Shown here piece after piece: positions 12,732 through 24,937 of a DNA stretch of 64,000 nt. Every line of letters starts with the position of its first letter. Position 1 is the first letter of the stretch. The notes beneath the pieces are model-generated. The model was given only the letters and a program-made list of their open reading frames with translations, made no database searches and was not told where the DNA came from. Made by a program: the position numbers and the translations under genes. This stretch comes from Emergomyces orientalis (taxonomy: Eukaryota; Ascomycota; Eurotiomycetes; Onygenales; Ajellomycetaceae), in the NCBI GenBank assembly GCA_002110485.1, contig MOWL01000023.1:62001-126000 (forward strand), written 5' to 3'.

Positions 12732-13018
12732 TGTAAGGAGCAAGCAATTAGATATGAAAGAACTATATTGTGCCTAATATACAAGAAGAAAAGCTTAAGA
12801 AAGAAAAGAGAAAGAAAAGAAAGAAGTACAAAGAGTGTGTAGAAAAGTGCTCTAAACACAGATTGCAAGTGAGGGCTAGTCACTAGCGCGGGAGCCAGCT
12901 AACCTGAGTCCACATAATCATATAGAGGTTCAACCTCTGACATTACCTCTCTTCTCCTCTTCCATGGTCCTCTGCAGATAGTCATCAAGAGCCTGAGTCT
13001 TCTTCATTAGAGATGTCT
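12732..13018 (-). mobile_element. Gypsy-1 family LTR plus pol tail, minus orientation
   Basis: 12732-12942 is the reverse complement of the gypsy-1 LTR seen at 25995-26220 and 31331-31567, including the terminal TG...CA and the CAAGCAATTAG...GAAAGAAC block. 12943-13018 is the reverse complement of the gypsy-1 pol end and polypurine tract (31263-31330). The same element continues at 24785-24937 on the other side of copia-A, so this is the 3' end of a gypsy-1 copy split by that insertion. Confidence 0.8.
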
Positions 13019-13440
13019 TGTGAAACATGAGATTATCGCCACACATTCATTGGCTAAGACATACACACATGTTCAATTGCCACACTAATTGCCACACGGC
13101 GAACTCTGATGGAATCTCCACCAAATACATCCTCATCTTCACTGATCTTTAATATATTCACCATTACATTGATTTTTCTACAAAGTCAGAGGTATTCAGC
13201 TGAGAATATCACAATACGATCAATATAGCATGTAAATCACTCATATTATTGATGGATAGTTGTTGGGCAGCCTAAGATGGATTCACGGGTATAAATAGCC
13301 ATGGAAAACCCATAGATATTTAGCTAGAGCAGAGCTCAGAGCACACAGACCACAATACCATATATCTCTATATATTAATTCCTCCCTATATATGTGCATA
13401 TTATGCTAGCTCCACTCTCCGTCTTATCCTCCGTTTCATA
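13019..13440 (+). repeat. Copia-A 5' LTR
   Basis: A 422-bp direct repeat of 23997-24418 with scattered, mostly transition, differences. A TATAAATAG sequence near 13291 is the likely promoter element. The sequence after the LTR (GTTATGAGCCCGGGT) is the candidate primer-binding region. Confidence 0.85.
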
Positions 13441-13573
13441 GTTATGAGCCCGGGTGCAACTACTGCTCTAAAACATTGATTACTGCATATAATATTGCTG
13501 CATTCTATACGAACCCTCCCCATTCACATACACTCTATATTAGACCATTCAACACACCGAAAAAATCGAAAAA

Positions 13574-15013
13574 ATGGCTGTGATAACTAATGAGATCATT
13601 CTCAGAACTAGCAAAGACTGAGATGATTGATATGAAGAAGTTCAAATGAAAGCAATAGCTCTAAACTTTCACAAATATACAGATTTAGATGCCAAACACA
13701 TAGTCCCTTCTATGGAGCCAGAACCTTATGAACCAGATACAGAAGAAATACACTTGGAGATGATGCATATGCACTTCTATTTATATAAACAGCATACAGA
13801 GACATATAAAATCTATATGAAAGGTGTCAAGAAACTCTACAATCATATATCATCAATCATAGACTCAAAGCTACAAAGAGCTCTGACAAAAACACTAGAT
13901 TCACACCAAATATTGAAGAAATTAAAGAGCTTCATTGCTTCAACAAAATGTCAAAAAGAGATTGAACTCACTAATCTCTTTTTAAAGCTTTTCAAGTCAT
14001 CAGAGGTGCGAAAGTGAGCAGCCAATGAATGACTGCTAGAATGAAAGAACTGCCACCAATTAGTTCTCAAATATGATGTTGATGGATTCACCAGCGAACC
14101 AGGCAATCTATATAGATTCCTTAATATGATGCAAGCCATACACCCCGAATTCTCGGACTTCCGTCGCCAGGAACTGGAGAACGCCCTAGAGAACAGTGAC
14201 AAGCCATTAAGTGTACAAAAAATGATTAATCACTTCAGATCACACTGTCGGACACACATCACAGAAGACAAGCCTGAATACTCTAAAAACAATGCAGTAT
14301 TTGCTACATATCAAGACCAATTCATGAAGAAAACAGCGGAAACTTCTAGCAAGGAATTCACTAAGAAATCAAGAGAAAATCAATAAAATAAATGTGTGTG
14401 TGAAGAACCACATCTCTATATCAAATGCTGAATCATGAATGCTGAAGAATGCCCGTCCAGGTGAACTCCTTGAAAAGAAATAGAGAATAAGATTAAAAAA
14501 GCTCTAAAAAACAAGCAAATGAAGAAATCTGTTAACAATGCCTTTGTCAGAGAGAAGAAGACTCTGGTAGTGATCACTATACACTCTTCTCCAAAGAATG
14601 AAGAAACTGATAAATATACAGCTTTGATTACAATCACCTTCACAGCTGAACATGCCAGCGGATACCAATACTCTCTGCGAGATAGCTTTATATACAATAC
14701 AGAAGTCAATAAGCATGTATACAATGACTGCAGCTGCTTTGAGAACTTCAAACCTTGCGAAGGATTCTATCTATATACAGAAGATTCAAAGATAGCCATT
14801 CAAGGCACAGAGCAGGTGTGGTTAGCTGTACAATCATCAAAGAGAGTAAGACAAATGCTTCTACTAAATATGACATATGTTCCTGGTTTTCACACAAATC
14901 TTGCGGCATCCCCTTTCTTCAAGAAGAAGGGATTGGGAATTGATGAACTAAATCACACTATAATTAATCAAGATGGAGTTGCGCAATTCAACTTAACCTA
15001 TGTTCATGAGAAA
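13574..15013 (+). pseudogene. Copia-A gag and protease portion (frame with many TGA)
   Basis: The frame starts at ATG 13574 and runs to the copia-B insertion point. Read with TGA as Trp it gives a copia-type Gag (residues about 15-22 DWDDWYEE), a CCHC zinc knuckle near 14391-14460 (CVCEEPHLYIKC) and a copia protease-like region (YVPGFHTNLAASPFF). In-frame TGAs occur at Trp-like positions (for example 13619, 13628, 14015, 14030, 14039). One TAA occurs at 14384 and no TAG was seen. No insertion or deletion breaks the frame. As a standard-code gene it is dead; see the findings for the recoding question. Confidence 0.75.
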
Positions 15014-15015
15014 TA

Positions 15016-15116
15016 TGTGGGAGGTACGATGGTTTTCATTGATTAAAGGGGTATGCTAGCTACGGAGTTATATATGGTGGAGAGAGAATTACTAAGCCGG
15101 ACGGATAGGTCCGACA
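15016..15116 (-). repeat. Copia-B 3' LTR (101 bp)
   Basis: Identical to 20615-20715 and begins TG and ends CA. It is very short for an LTR. Since the element reads on the minus strand, this left copy is the 3' LTR. Confidence 0.93.
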
Positions 15117-15237
15117 CCCCCACTCACCATAGTATCACTACATAGTGCTGCATACGAAATAGGCCCTTCTTCTATGTATATGTACAAAATTAACTGGAAA
15201 AACAAGATAGTTAAAAAACCAGTTCCCAACATATTCT

Positions 15238-18200
15238 TCAAACTAGAACCCCTTTCTTCCTCATTTTAATAAGCTCCTTCCAATGCATATATTTTAGTGG
15301 CCCGAGTGGCTTGGTTAGGCCATCCGCTGCATTCTCAGCGGATGGAATGTATTGGACCGAGATCTCTCCCTTACGTGTGAGATCCCGAAGAATATGGAAC
15401 CGAACCTCTATATGTTTTGAGCGGCGTGGAATGGCCTCGCTAGAGGATAGCTCTATGGCAGACTTATTATCGGCATGGATAGTGCATGCCAGGCCATTGG
15501 CTATTGAGGGAATGGGGCAATCTTCGGCATCGAGATTATTTCGGCGGGACGGGACGAAGCCGGCATCCTCTAAGAGCTCCCGAAGATGAACGAGCTCATA
15601 GGCGGCCTCCGAAGAAGCAATATATTCGGCCTCTGTAGATGATTTGGAGACCCCTGTCTGCTTGCAGCTACGCCACGCAATGGGGCCTCCGGCCATATAT
15701 ATGATATAGCCAGTGGTTGATCGGGAACCCGGGTCCCTGCCCGCCCAATCGGCATCGGCATGCACTACGGGTTCTATGTCCGCATTCTTGTAGTAGGTTA
15801 TTCCATCATCAGCAGAGCCCTGTAAATAGCGAAGTGTACGCTTAAATGCCGCCCAATTCTTTGATGTAGGACGCGAGCTAAATCGGCCGAGAAAGCCCGC
15901 CGCAAAGCTAACATCCAGACGTGTGTTGGCTGCCAAATACTGCAGAGATCCTATGCCCGATTGATAGAAGCGTAGGGTAAATTCTGCCGTGTAGGCGATA
16001 GGTTCCTCATTATCATTCATGAAGTCAATGTTCTGCTCCATGGGGGTAGTTGTGGGATGACAGTCCTTCATAGAGAACTCTTCTAATAGGTTCTTCACAA
16101 ATAGAGGTTGAGAGAGTGTGAGAGAATCTGAGCCTCTCTCAATCTTCATGCCCAAGTAGTGGTTAGAGTCCCCTACATCCTTGATCTCATAGTTATTGGC
16201 TATTTCAGCCTTGGCCCAGTTCAAATCTTCAATATTCGGGCTGTATAGGCGCACGTCGTCCACATATACTGTTATATAGACTTTCCGGGCGTCATTAATG
16301 AATAACCCGGCGTCGTATGGGCTAACGCGAAAGCCTGTTCTTAGGAGCATTTTACGCAGTTCTTCATACCACAAAAGAGCGGCCTGCTTGAGCCCGTAGA
16401 GGCCCTGTATTAACTCACAGACTAGGTCGCCGCGGCCCTCCTTGAAGCCAGCAGGTTGATGCATATATACACGCTCATTTTGCGGCAGCTGAGCGTTCAG
16501 GAATGCAGTCACCATATCGATTTGAAGAACATGCCAGTCTCGGGATGCCGAGATCGCCATGAGAGCTCAGGATGTGGAAGCGGATACAACGGGGGCGAAG
16601 GTTCTGGAGTAATTAACCCCCTTCTCTTGATAGTTCCCACATATGACCCAGCGGGCCTTATATCGGGTAACCTTGCCCATATTATTGACTTTCTTATCGA
16701 ACACCCATTGGCCGCGAAGTATGGTCATGTCAGGGGTTCTTTCCACTAGGCGCCATGCACCTATTTGTTTTAAACGGTTAACCTCTTTAACGCATGCATG
16801 ATAATAGTACTTCCATTCTGGGGAAGCTCTGGCACGCGTGAGGTTTTTCGGAATCGGGAGCCCAATGATCTCGGGATCCCCAGGAAGGTCTTCGGGTTCA
16901 TCCCCCACTGAGGCCTCCCCCACTGAGGCCGCATTCTCTGCAGCAGAAAGGGTGGCCAGGTTCGTGGGGAATGTAGTGTTCATCTCTAGCTCAGATTCTG
17001 GAGAAGTAGGTGCATTCTGCACCAAAAAGGTTGGAATCCTCGCTGTAATTTCATAATCAATCCACCAGTTATTTGTCGGCTTCAAGAAAAGTGGATGATC
17101 TGGTTGGATTTCTTCTTCAATAAAGAGATTAGATTCAGGGCCTGTAGGGGTGGAGATTGAGGTTATATTTAGATTTGGGGCAGCCAAAGGAATCACTGCA
17201 GCCGCCTGTCGGGCTGCCGATGGTAGAGCCTTGGGGTCTTGAGTGAGGGGTGCCGATGGGTCCGCCAGGTGCAGATCCTCCTGGAATATGACGTCTTTGG
17301 ATATATATAGACGCCCGTTGGAGGGGTCAACCAGTCGATAGTTAGTGAACCCATCATAGCCCACAAATATTAGCTCCATAGAGCGGGGAGCCATCTTATT
17401 AATAGGTTTGGGCACTATTTTTAGGAATGCCTTACAGCCCCAACGGCGTATGCCACGTGCCGATGGTAGAGCTCCTAGCCATGCCTCATAGGGGGTGGTT
17501 GGTTTAGGGTCCGCGTTCTCTATGCCCCCATATAGGACCGTTGAGGTTGGCATGAGATTAAGAAGCTCTGTGGCCGCAATGACCGCTTCGCCCCACATCT
17601 TCTCGGGGGCCGAGGAATCTATTAATAGTGATCGGGCCTTCTCTATAATCAGGCCGACGGAACGTTCTGATACACCATCCTGTTGAGGAGTATGTGGGGG
17701 GGTTGGCTCCCATTTAATTCCCTCACTGAGCATATAGGCATTGGCCGCATTCGAGTTTAACTCTCCGCGGTCGGAGTGTATGATTGCAATGCCACGCCCA
17801 AGAAGATTTTTCATGAACTGATTGAAAATCCATACATATTTTAGCACCTCATCTTTACATTCTAATAGGAATACTCATCTCATCCTTGTTGCATTGTCAG
17901 TAATGATCATCGCAAGCTTCTTGCCTGTGTATGATGAGATATCTTCCTCTTCTCTCACTCCAAGGGTGTCACCGCCACCGAACACATCCACCCATATCTT
18001 AAGAGCTTTGCGGGTGGCTCTGCGCAGTGGGGCATTCTTGTAAGATGCACGTTTTTGCTTGGATTTAACACATGTAGCACAAAAGGAGAGCTTTTTCGGG
18101 CTGATAATAGCGATTCCGAAACGCGGGTCTCTGGCCATTTTTATTATGTTGTCTTGGCCGGTATGGCCTAGCCGGCGGTGCCACTCATCAATAGAGAGCT

Positions 18201-20382
18201 GCTTCGGGATGATAGCAGGTAGGCGAGCCGGCGGGGACACCATGAAGGAGTCAGTATCAGGGTTCTTTGGATTGATTAAATGTTCAACCTCCCCACGGCT
18301 GAACGGGCCGAGGGAGGCAGCATTGGGATCATACTCTATAGAAATAGTCTTCGGCTTTGGAACTGCGAGATATGCAGTTCCACTGAATTCTGGGTCATTC
18401 ATTACTCCATCAAATACCGGGGGGTTATCGGAGAGAATGTAGACGTTATTGGGAGCTAGATTGGCATAGAACACGTCACTGCCAGCTGGGGACAAGAATT
18501 CGAAGTAGTTCCCAGCTTCAATATGCATATCACGGCGGGAATAGCCCTGGCGTTCCATGAGCCCTGCGGAAATGAGATTGGCAGAGAGTCCGGGTACATA
18601 GTACACATGGTTGAACTCAATCAGCCTCTCCCCCGCCGGTATGGAGGCTATGCCAACGCCTTGAACCTTGAGAATGGCTCTATTAGCCACTTGAACGGTC
18701 GGTCCGTTAATCTTATAGAAAGTTGAGAAGTGTGATCTGTTGCAGGCTATATGACAGCCTGCGCCGCTGTCCCATATAGTGAGAGAGTCTTTACGAGGTT
18801 CTACAAAACAAGCAGGTATATTAATAACCTCCGCGAGATTCGCCATTTGGAATGTCTCTGAGCCATCAGTTATAGCTAATTGACTTTCATTAATCTTCTT
18901 ATCTTTATTCTTCTTCTCTCTGAATTCTTTAATCCTCGCAGTATTGAAGGTCCTCCAGTCATCGGGAGCTTTATCGGGATTAGCCAGCCAGCATGTGCCA
19001 TAGTGGCCCCTCTCACATTGAGAGCAGGTGGGTGGCGGGTTGCCGGCTCCGCGGCCCCCACCACGGTGGCCACCACGGCCCTGGCTGCCACGGCTTTGGC
19101 CCTGAGTACGGGCACCTCGGGCCGAATTCGAGTTTGTGTTTGGCGAGTCCGATTGAGCAGCGTTCGCCGCCGTGCTCGCCGATTGCATGGGCTTTTTATT
19201 CTTGGGAGGATCTAATCGTGAACGGATCTCTTCCATCAACGAGTGCACATTCAATGTGACAGCCGTGGACTTGGAGGTTTGTTCCTCTTCTACTTTCTTC
19301 TGAATATAGTCCCGCCACACATTGGGAAGAGCAGAATAGAATGTGTCAAACAGTACTGAATCCGCTAGGATCACATTCTCCAGCTCTAACTTCAAGATAA
19401 CCATACGAAACTTGTCAAAGAATGCATGCAGATTTGTTACTTGCGTGCCACCCAATGCCATGAACTCCAGTGTGGCTTCACGCCGTAGTTGAGTCTTGGG
19501 AGTAGCAAATTCCTCAGCTATCACGCGCCAGAGGGTGTACGCTATTCTATTTTCAGTGTCATTTTTAATGAATCTGGGTCTGACCGCTGCACTCAAAGAG
19601 TTTGAGATGAATGCGTACAGCCAGCGATTCCTTGCCATTCAGAAAGGAGCCCATTCTGGGTCCTGAAGCGGGTCCTCAACCTGCTCTTCCTCTATTATAT
19701 CCCAACACTGCGCATCCATGAGTCTTGAAGTCATTGATGTCTTCCAGGACACATAATTCAATGTGCCGGTCAGGGCATTGGGTTTGACAATATTCTTCAC
19801 ATCTTGTCTAAACTGATTAATTGCCTTGCCTGCGGGTGTATCAGAGTCATAAAGATTGTATCTAATCTTGGTTCCAATCTCGGGATCCCATGTGGGAGCG
19901 GGCCGAGTCGTCGGGTTGGGTGCAGAGGATGGTGCGGCGGCTGCTGCAGCTGCTGTGACCTCTGCTGCTCGAGTTCGGAGCTCCTCTATGTGGAGCTGCA
20001 GCTTCAATCCCTTGCGTTTCTCACGCTCTGTTTCATACTCTAAACAGCGAACTGAATAGGGGTCTGAATGAGGGATGAGGGTCTGAGATGCTGGGGTGTT
20101 TTCGCCCTTGTCTTCATCGGCGCTCTCGGTGTGCCTTTCAGGCTCGACGAGACGTCGGGTGGATCGGGCCGGCCTCACGGTCGTTGGTGCCGTGTTTAGG
20201 CCGGTATCAGGGTGATGTGGTGTAACGGGGGGTTCGTTAACAGAGCTCTCGAAGGCCCCTGGGAGCCGGCCGCGAGCAGACGAGGAACGGTGTGGAAGGT
20301 CGTCGCCAATCCCCGAGCCCGTGGGCTCAATGCGGGACTGCGACCGGGTGTTCATACGTGGGGGGCGGGATGGATCCGCCAT
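15238..20382 (-). CDS. Copia-B Gag-Pol polyprotein (1715-codon frame, 3 in-frame TGA)
   Basis: Continuous minus-strand frame from ATG 20382 (MADPSRPPRMNTRSQSR) to the stop at 15238. Order: Gag with a zinc knuckle (CSQCERGHYGTC); copia protease (IWDSGAGCHIAC); integrase with HHCC zinc site (HRRLGHTG...CATCVKSKQK) and DDE core (WVDVFGG, HSDRGELNS, QQDGVSERSV); reverse transcriptase (WVFDKKVNNMGKVTRYKARW, YVDDVRLYS); RNase H (SSTEAEYIASSEAAYELVHL). Three TGAs interrupt it: 19639-19641 after DPEWAPF, 17875-17877 after DNATRMR and 16567-16569 after VVSASTS. Frames on either side are the same and domains continue across each. Trp fits at least the second. No TAA, TAG or frameshift was found. The catalytic residues I can see are intact. 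Confidence 0.88.
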
Positions 20383-20614
20383 GGTTTTCTATATGATTAA
20401 TTATCGGGTTCTTGCCAATACTAATCGTCGGGGCGTTCTTAATTGTCAATTGACGAGTTTTCCCTCTACGAGGTTAAGAATGCGCCGAATGGGGTAAAAT
20501 AAGACAATTTTAACGCCGAGGCGTATCGAATGAAGCAATGCAATATATATTAAGATTATTATTGACAAGAAACCTGTGTATGCAGTTTTTATGCGCAAAA
20601 CGGGTCTCATAACC

Positions 20615-20715
20615 TGTGGGAGGTACGATGGTTTTCATTGATTAAAGGGGTATGCTAGCTACGGAGTTATATATGGTGGAGAGAGAATTACTAAGCCGGA
20701 CGGATAGGTCCGACA
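20615..20715 (-). repeat. Copia-B 5' LTR (101 bp)
   Basis: Identical to 15016-15116. It lies upstream of the minus-strand Gag-Pol start, with about 230 bp of leader between LTR and ATG. Confidence 0.93.
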
Positions 20716-23700
20716 AAATATGTTCTGGAGTATAAACCTCTACCTGAGAATAATACCGCTTTCGCTGTACGATCGGCATTACCGCGGCCACCCACCAACG
20801 CCACGGCAGCCCTATGGCATAGGCGCCTGGCACACGCCGGGCCGGAGGCCCTCACACACATACCCGCCGAAATCGCGGGCTCCGAGATCAACAGGCTGAA
20901 AACATCAGAATGCAAAACATGTGCATTAGTAAAGATGCACAATATCATCTCTCAGAGGCCTATGGCTTGTGGAAGCTGCTCATTTGAAGCTCTACACTTC
21001 AATATTATTCATGTGGAAGAGGCATACAATGGCCTTCAATATATTGCTCATCTATACAATCCGTACACACATCTACATAGAGTAGGGTGTTTAAAACAGA
21101 AATTCAATGTATTCAATTTCATACACAGCACAGTATTAATAATCAAAAAGCAACTAAATCTCAACATTCTAAGAATTCATACTGATGGTGAAAAGGCATT
21201 ATCCTCGCCATTCATGCAGTGAGTAAAAGAGAAAGGCATTCTTCTAGAGTGTTCAGCACTCTATACACTCAAGCAGAATGAAGCCGCGGAACACTCAGAG
21301 GATATGATTACAAGAATCACTTGAGCACTACACATATCTGCAAGATTCCCACATAATCTATAACCTGAAACAACAGAGGCCACCGCCTACTTACTAAATA
21401 GAACGCCCACTAGAGCATTAGAATGGAAATCGCCGAATCAAGTCCTCTATGAATACACGAAGAAGGATACAGACATCAACAAAGGCATGAAACTAGCTCA
21501 TCTGTGAGCATACAGGTGCAAGACATACATATTGAATAAAAAGATCCCTAGAACAATGAAGCTAACTGTCAGAGCAAAAATTGGATTTCTAATTGAATAT
21601 ACTTTCACTAACATTTTCTGAATCTGGCTTTCACAATCTCAGAAGATTACAGAATCTTGAGATGTTCTTTTTGATGAAGATACATTCTTTGACTCTCAGA
21701 ACTTGTCTGAGAAGAATGTACTTGAACTATTGATTCTCAGAATCATTTCTACACCACTCAGATCAATCAAAGGTATGGATGAAGAGAAGGAGGATGTTCA
21801 ATTATTATTAATTAGACTGATGCTGAGAACAGCGGATCTCAGTGAACATGGAACCTCCATGGCAGAACAAGCCATCTCAAAATCAATGCATAATGGATCT
21901 CTCACGCCCGAACCAACACCTCCACGGCATGCCGATTCACACCTACCACACTACACGCCGGGCAGCTTTCCGGAAGGCGAGCCCGCACACGCACCACAAG
22001 CCATGGAACCTCCATCCATGAGCCCCCCAACGAGCGGAATACCCGCCATAGACGAACCATCTAATCAGTTAATGGAGTCATTACATGACACAACAATTAG
22101 AGCTTCTAGTAGAGAGATAATAAGCAATGTCTCTCCTTCTAATATAGTGCAAGAAAAGTGAGTGAGAAAACTCAATACAGAATGATCTTCAGTTTATACA
22201 ACAAGCATGAAATCTTTAATATATACTGCATTTCATGCAGTGTTCATGGGTGGCACACGGGCCGAGCCCACGCCATTGAACCCCCCTAACCTGCCGAAAA
22301 TCCATAGGGATACGCTGCCCCCGCCGCCACGCGGCTGGGCCGCGGCTACAAAACACCCTTTTGCCAGAGAATGGCGTGCGGCCGCTGACATCGAATATAA
22401 GGCTCTAGAACAGCGCCAATGCTGGCAAGAGGTGGAAATACCTTCTGAACCAGAAGTCTGCGCTTTGTCATTGATGTGAGTATACACCTACAAATTCAAC
22501 ACAGACAGCTATCTAGCTAAATTCAAGACATGGCTTGTTGTACAAGGGGATCTCACCAGTAATGAAGCAATAGAGATCTACTTCTGCACTTTAGTAATGA
22601 AAATCTTTCGCGTTCTAATGACCATGACAGCAGCCTTCGATTTTGAAGCTCATCAATTTGATGCCATTAACGCCTTTCTAAACGCACGAATTGATAAACA
22701 AATCTATATTGTGCCAGCTCAGGGATACAGCCGCCTCAGTCACTATCTTCTATTAAAAAGAGCTCTATACAGGCTGTCTGAATTCTCTCTGTTATGGAAT
22801 AATGAACTCAGATCTCAACTTAAGAAGCTTGAACTACACCTCATTAGTGAAGAGCCATGCCTCTATACTAGTGAGAACCTCACATTATTCTTCTATGTGA
22901 ATGATATAGTGATTCTATATCATAGAGATCATCACAAGGCATTTAACTGATTTAAGCAATCACTAATCACAACATATGACCTAAGGGATATGAGAGATTT
23001 GAACTGGTTTCTAGAAATTCACATCTTATGAAACTGCAATGAGAAAAAGCTCTGATTATATCAGAACAGCTATATGACTAAAATAGCTGCAAAATTCAAC
23101 CTAGAGTGTTGAACACAGTATTGAATGTCTTTATCAAAGAATGAATTCTCTACACACCAATTCTCATACGATGGTGAAGCTTCCCCGCAGGAAATCCATG
23201 CATATCAATGCCGCATTGAATCACTAATCTACCCTGCTGTTGGAATGAGGCCAGATCTCGCATTCGCGGCGAGCGCCCTCGCTGGGTTCATGACGAATCC
23301 AGGCCCAAAACATTCAGATATGGCAGATCGGGTGATTGCTTTTGCTAATCAAACCAGGCATCTAGCAATTGAGTATAGTGCCCCAAAACCCGGCTCTACT
23401 ACCCCGGATTTCATCATACATGCCAATGCGGCCTATGCAGACAACTTGAACACCTGCTGAAGCACACAAGAAATGATGTTCTCACTCTTTGAAGGATTAA
23501 TAGATTGAAAGTCATCTAAGTAAAAGACTGTAACCACTTCTTTCACTGAATCTGAGCTTCTTGCCCTATCTTATGCAGCGAAGGAGGCCATATGGTGGGA
23601 TCAAGTGTTTAATCAACTTGGACTGGATACTCAGTGCCATCTAGTTATCCATAATGACAATCGCCAAACCATTCGACTCCTAACAGCCGCCGCACCAATG

Positions 23701-23898
23701 CTAACCACTAAACTACGTCATATTGATGTGCATAATCACTGGCTCCGTGAACAAATAGCCACCGGACGCCTAGCTATTCAATGGGTTGACACAAAAGCCA
23801 TGATCGCTGATGGAATGACCAAGGCACTTGGAGGCCAAAAACACGCCGAATTCATACAAATGCTTGGATTAACTGATATAGGCGCCCAAATTGAATAA
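20716..23898 (+). pseudogene. Copia-A pol: integrase, RT, RNase H (frame with many TGA)
   Basis: Continues the copia-A frame in phase after copia-B. Visible parts: integrase zinc site (ALWHRRLAHAG, CKTCALVKMH near 20815-20940), integrase core (IHTDGEKA, QNEAAEHSEDM), RT (NAFLNARIDKQIYI, FFYVNDIVIL where YVDD would be expected) and RNase H (LRHIDVHNHWLRE). Many in-frame TGAs lie where copia proteins normally have Trp, such as before VKEKGI, ALHIS, VYTYKF and after EGLID. TAA replaces codons near 21360 and 23521. No TAG or frameshift was seen. The YVND replacement and many substitutions suggest it is not catalytically active. Confidence 0.75.
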
Positions 23899-23996
23899 AA
23901 CAACGCCTACACACTCATTAAAACACACCTTTTCCTATATATATATTTCATATTACTACTACTGCTACTGCTGCGGGCATATTCAGTGAGGGGGTA

Positions 23997-24779
23997 TGTG
24001 AAACATGAGATTATCACCACACATTTGTTGGCTAAGACATACACACATGTTCAATTGCCACACTAATTGTCACACAGCGAACTCCGATGGAATCTCCACC
24101 AAATACATCCTCATCTTCGCTGATCTTTAATATATTCACCATTACATTGATTTTTCTACAAAGTCAGAGGTATTCAGCTGAGAATATCATGATACGATCA
24201 ATATAGCATATAAATCACTCATATTATTGATGAATAGTTGTTGGGCAGCCTATGATGAATTCACAGGTATAAATAGCCATGGAAAACCCATAGATATTTA
24301 GCTAGAGCAGAGCTCAGACCACACAGACCACAATACCATATATCTCTATATATTAATTCCTCCCTATATATGTGCATATTATGCTAGCTCCACTCTCCGT
24401 CTTATCCTCCGTTTCATACCACACTAATTGCCACACGGCGAACTCCGATGGAATCTCCACCAAATACGCCCTCATCTTCGCTGATCTTTAATATATTCGC
24501 CATTACATTGATTTTTCTACAAAGTCAGAGGTATTCAGCTGAGAATATCACAATACGATCAATATAGCATGTAAATCACTCATATTATTGATGGATAGTT
24601 GTTGGGCAGCCTAAGATGGATTCACGGGTATAAATAGCCATGGAAAACCCATAGATATTTAGCTAGAGCAGAGCTCAGAGCACACAGACCACAATACCAT
24701 ATATCTCTATATATTAATTCCTCCCTATATATGTGCATATTATGCTAGCTCCACTCTCCGTCTTATCCTCCGTTTCATA
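23997..24779 (+). repeat. Copia-A 3' LTR followed by a truncated second LTR
   Basis: The first copy is 23997-24418 (full, 422 bp). The second, 24419-24779, lacks about the first 60 bp and matches the 5' LTR more closely in places (for example GATGGATTCACGGG). Both end TTCATA and the insertion's target duplication lies after the second. Unequal recombination between LTRs or a related copy is the simplest origin. Confidence 0.85.
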
Positions 24780-24784
24780 TGTCT

Positions 24785-24937
24785 TTATTCAGATGAAGGC
24801 AGTTCAGCTCACTCATTTAATTAGATAATACTTCTGGCAGTATCTAATCTTCTTCTTAAGGATTTTCTCAACATAGTACTCCTCGTGCCCATCAACATCT
24901 ATGGCCGGTGGTTGGGGTTCATGGCAGATTTGAGATG
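24785..24937 (-). mobile_element. Gypsy-1 pol fragment (minus), right side of copia-A target
   Basis: Reverse complement of gypsy-1 about 31105-31255, the chromodomain end of Pol. It pairs with 12732-13018 as the two halves of one gypsy-1 copy split by copia-A. It is cut at 24937 by an unrelated LTR that starts TGTTAAC. Confidence 0.75.

Larger units (their letters stand above)
15016..20715 (-). mobile_element. Copia-B, complete young Ty1/copia element
   Basis: The two LTRs, 15016-15116 and 20615-20715, are only 101 bp long and identical in sequence as I read them (TGTGGGAGGTACGATGG ... GGTCCGACA). The target duplication AAATA is perfect (15011-15015 and 20716-20720). The element sits inside the copia-A frame in opposite orientation. 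One minus-strand frame fills the interior. Composition is more GC-rich than the surrounding elements. Identical LTRs plus a perfect duplication indicate recent insertion. Confidence 0.95.
13019..24779 (+). mobile_element. Copia-A LTR retrotransposon, degraded, host of copia-B
   Basis: The 5' LTR is 13019-13440 and the 3' LTR 23997-24418 (422 bp, TGTGAAAC...TTCATA). A further 5'-truncated LTR copy follows directly at 24419-24779. The five-base duplication TGTCT flanks the whole unit (13014-13018 and 24780-24784), so the tandem LTR belongs to the insertion. A G-rich polypurine tract (about 23986-23995) precedes the 3' LTR. The internal frame is interrupted by copia-B at 15011-15020 and resumes without a frameshift after 20720. 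The target sequence is gypsy-1 pol in minus orientation. Confidence 0.9.
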
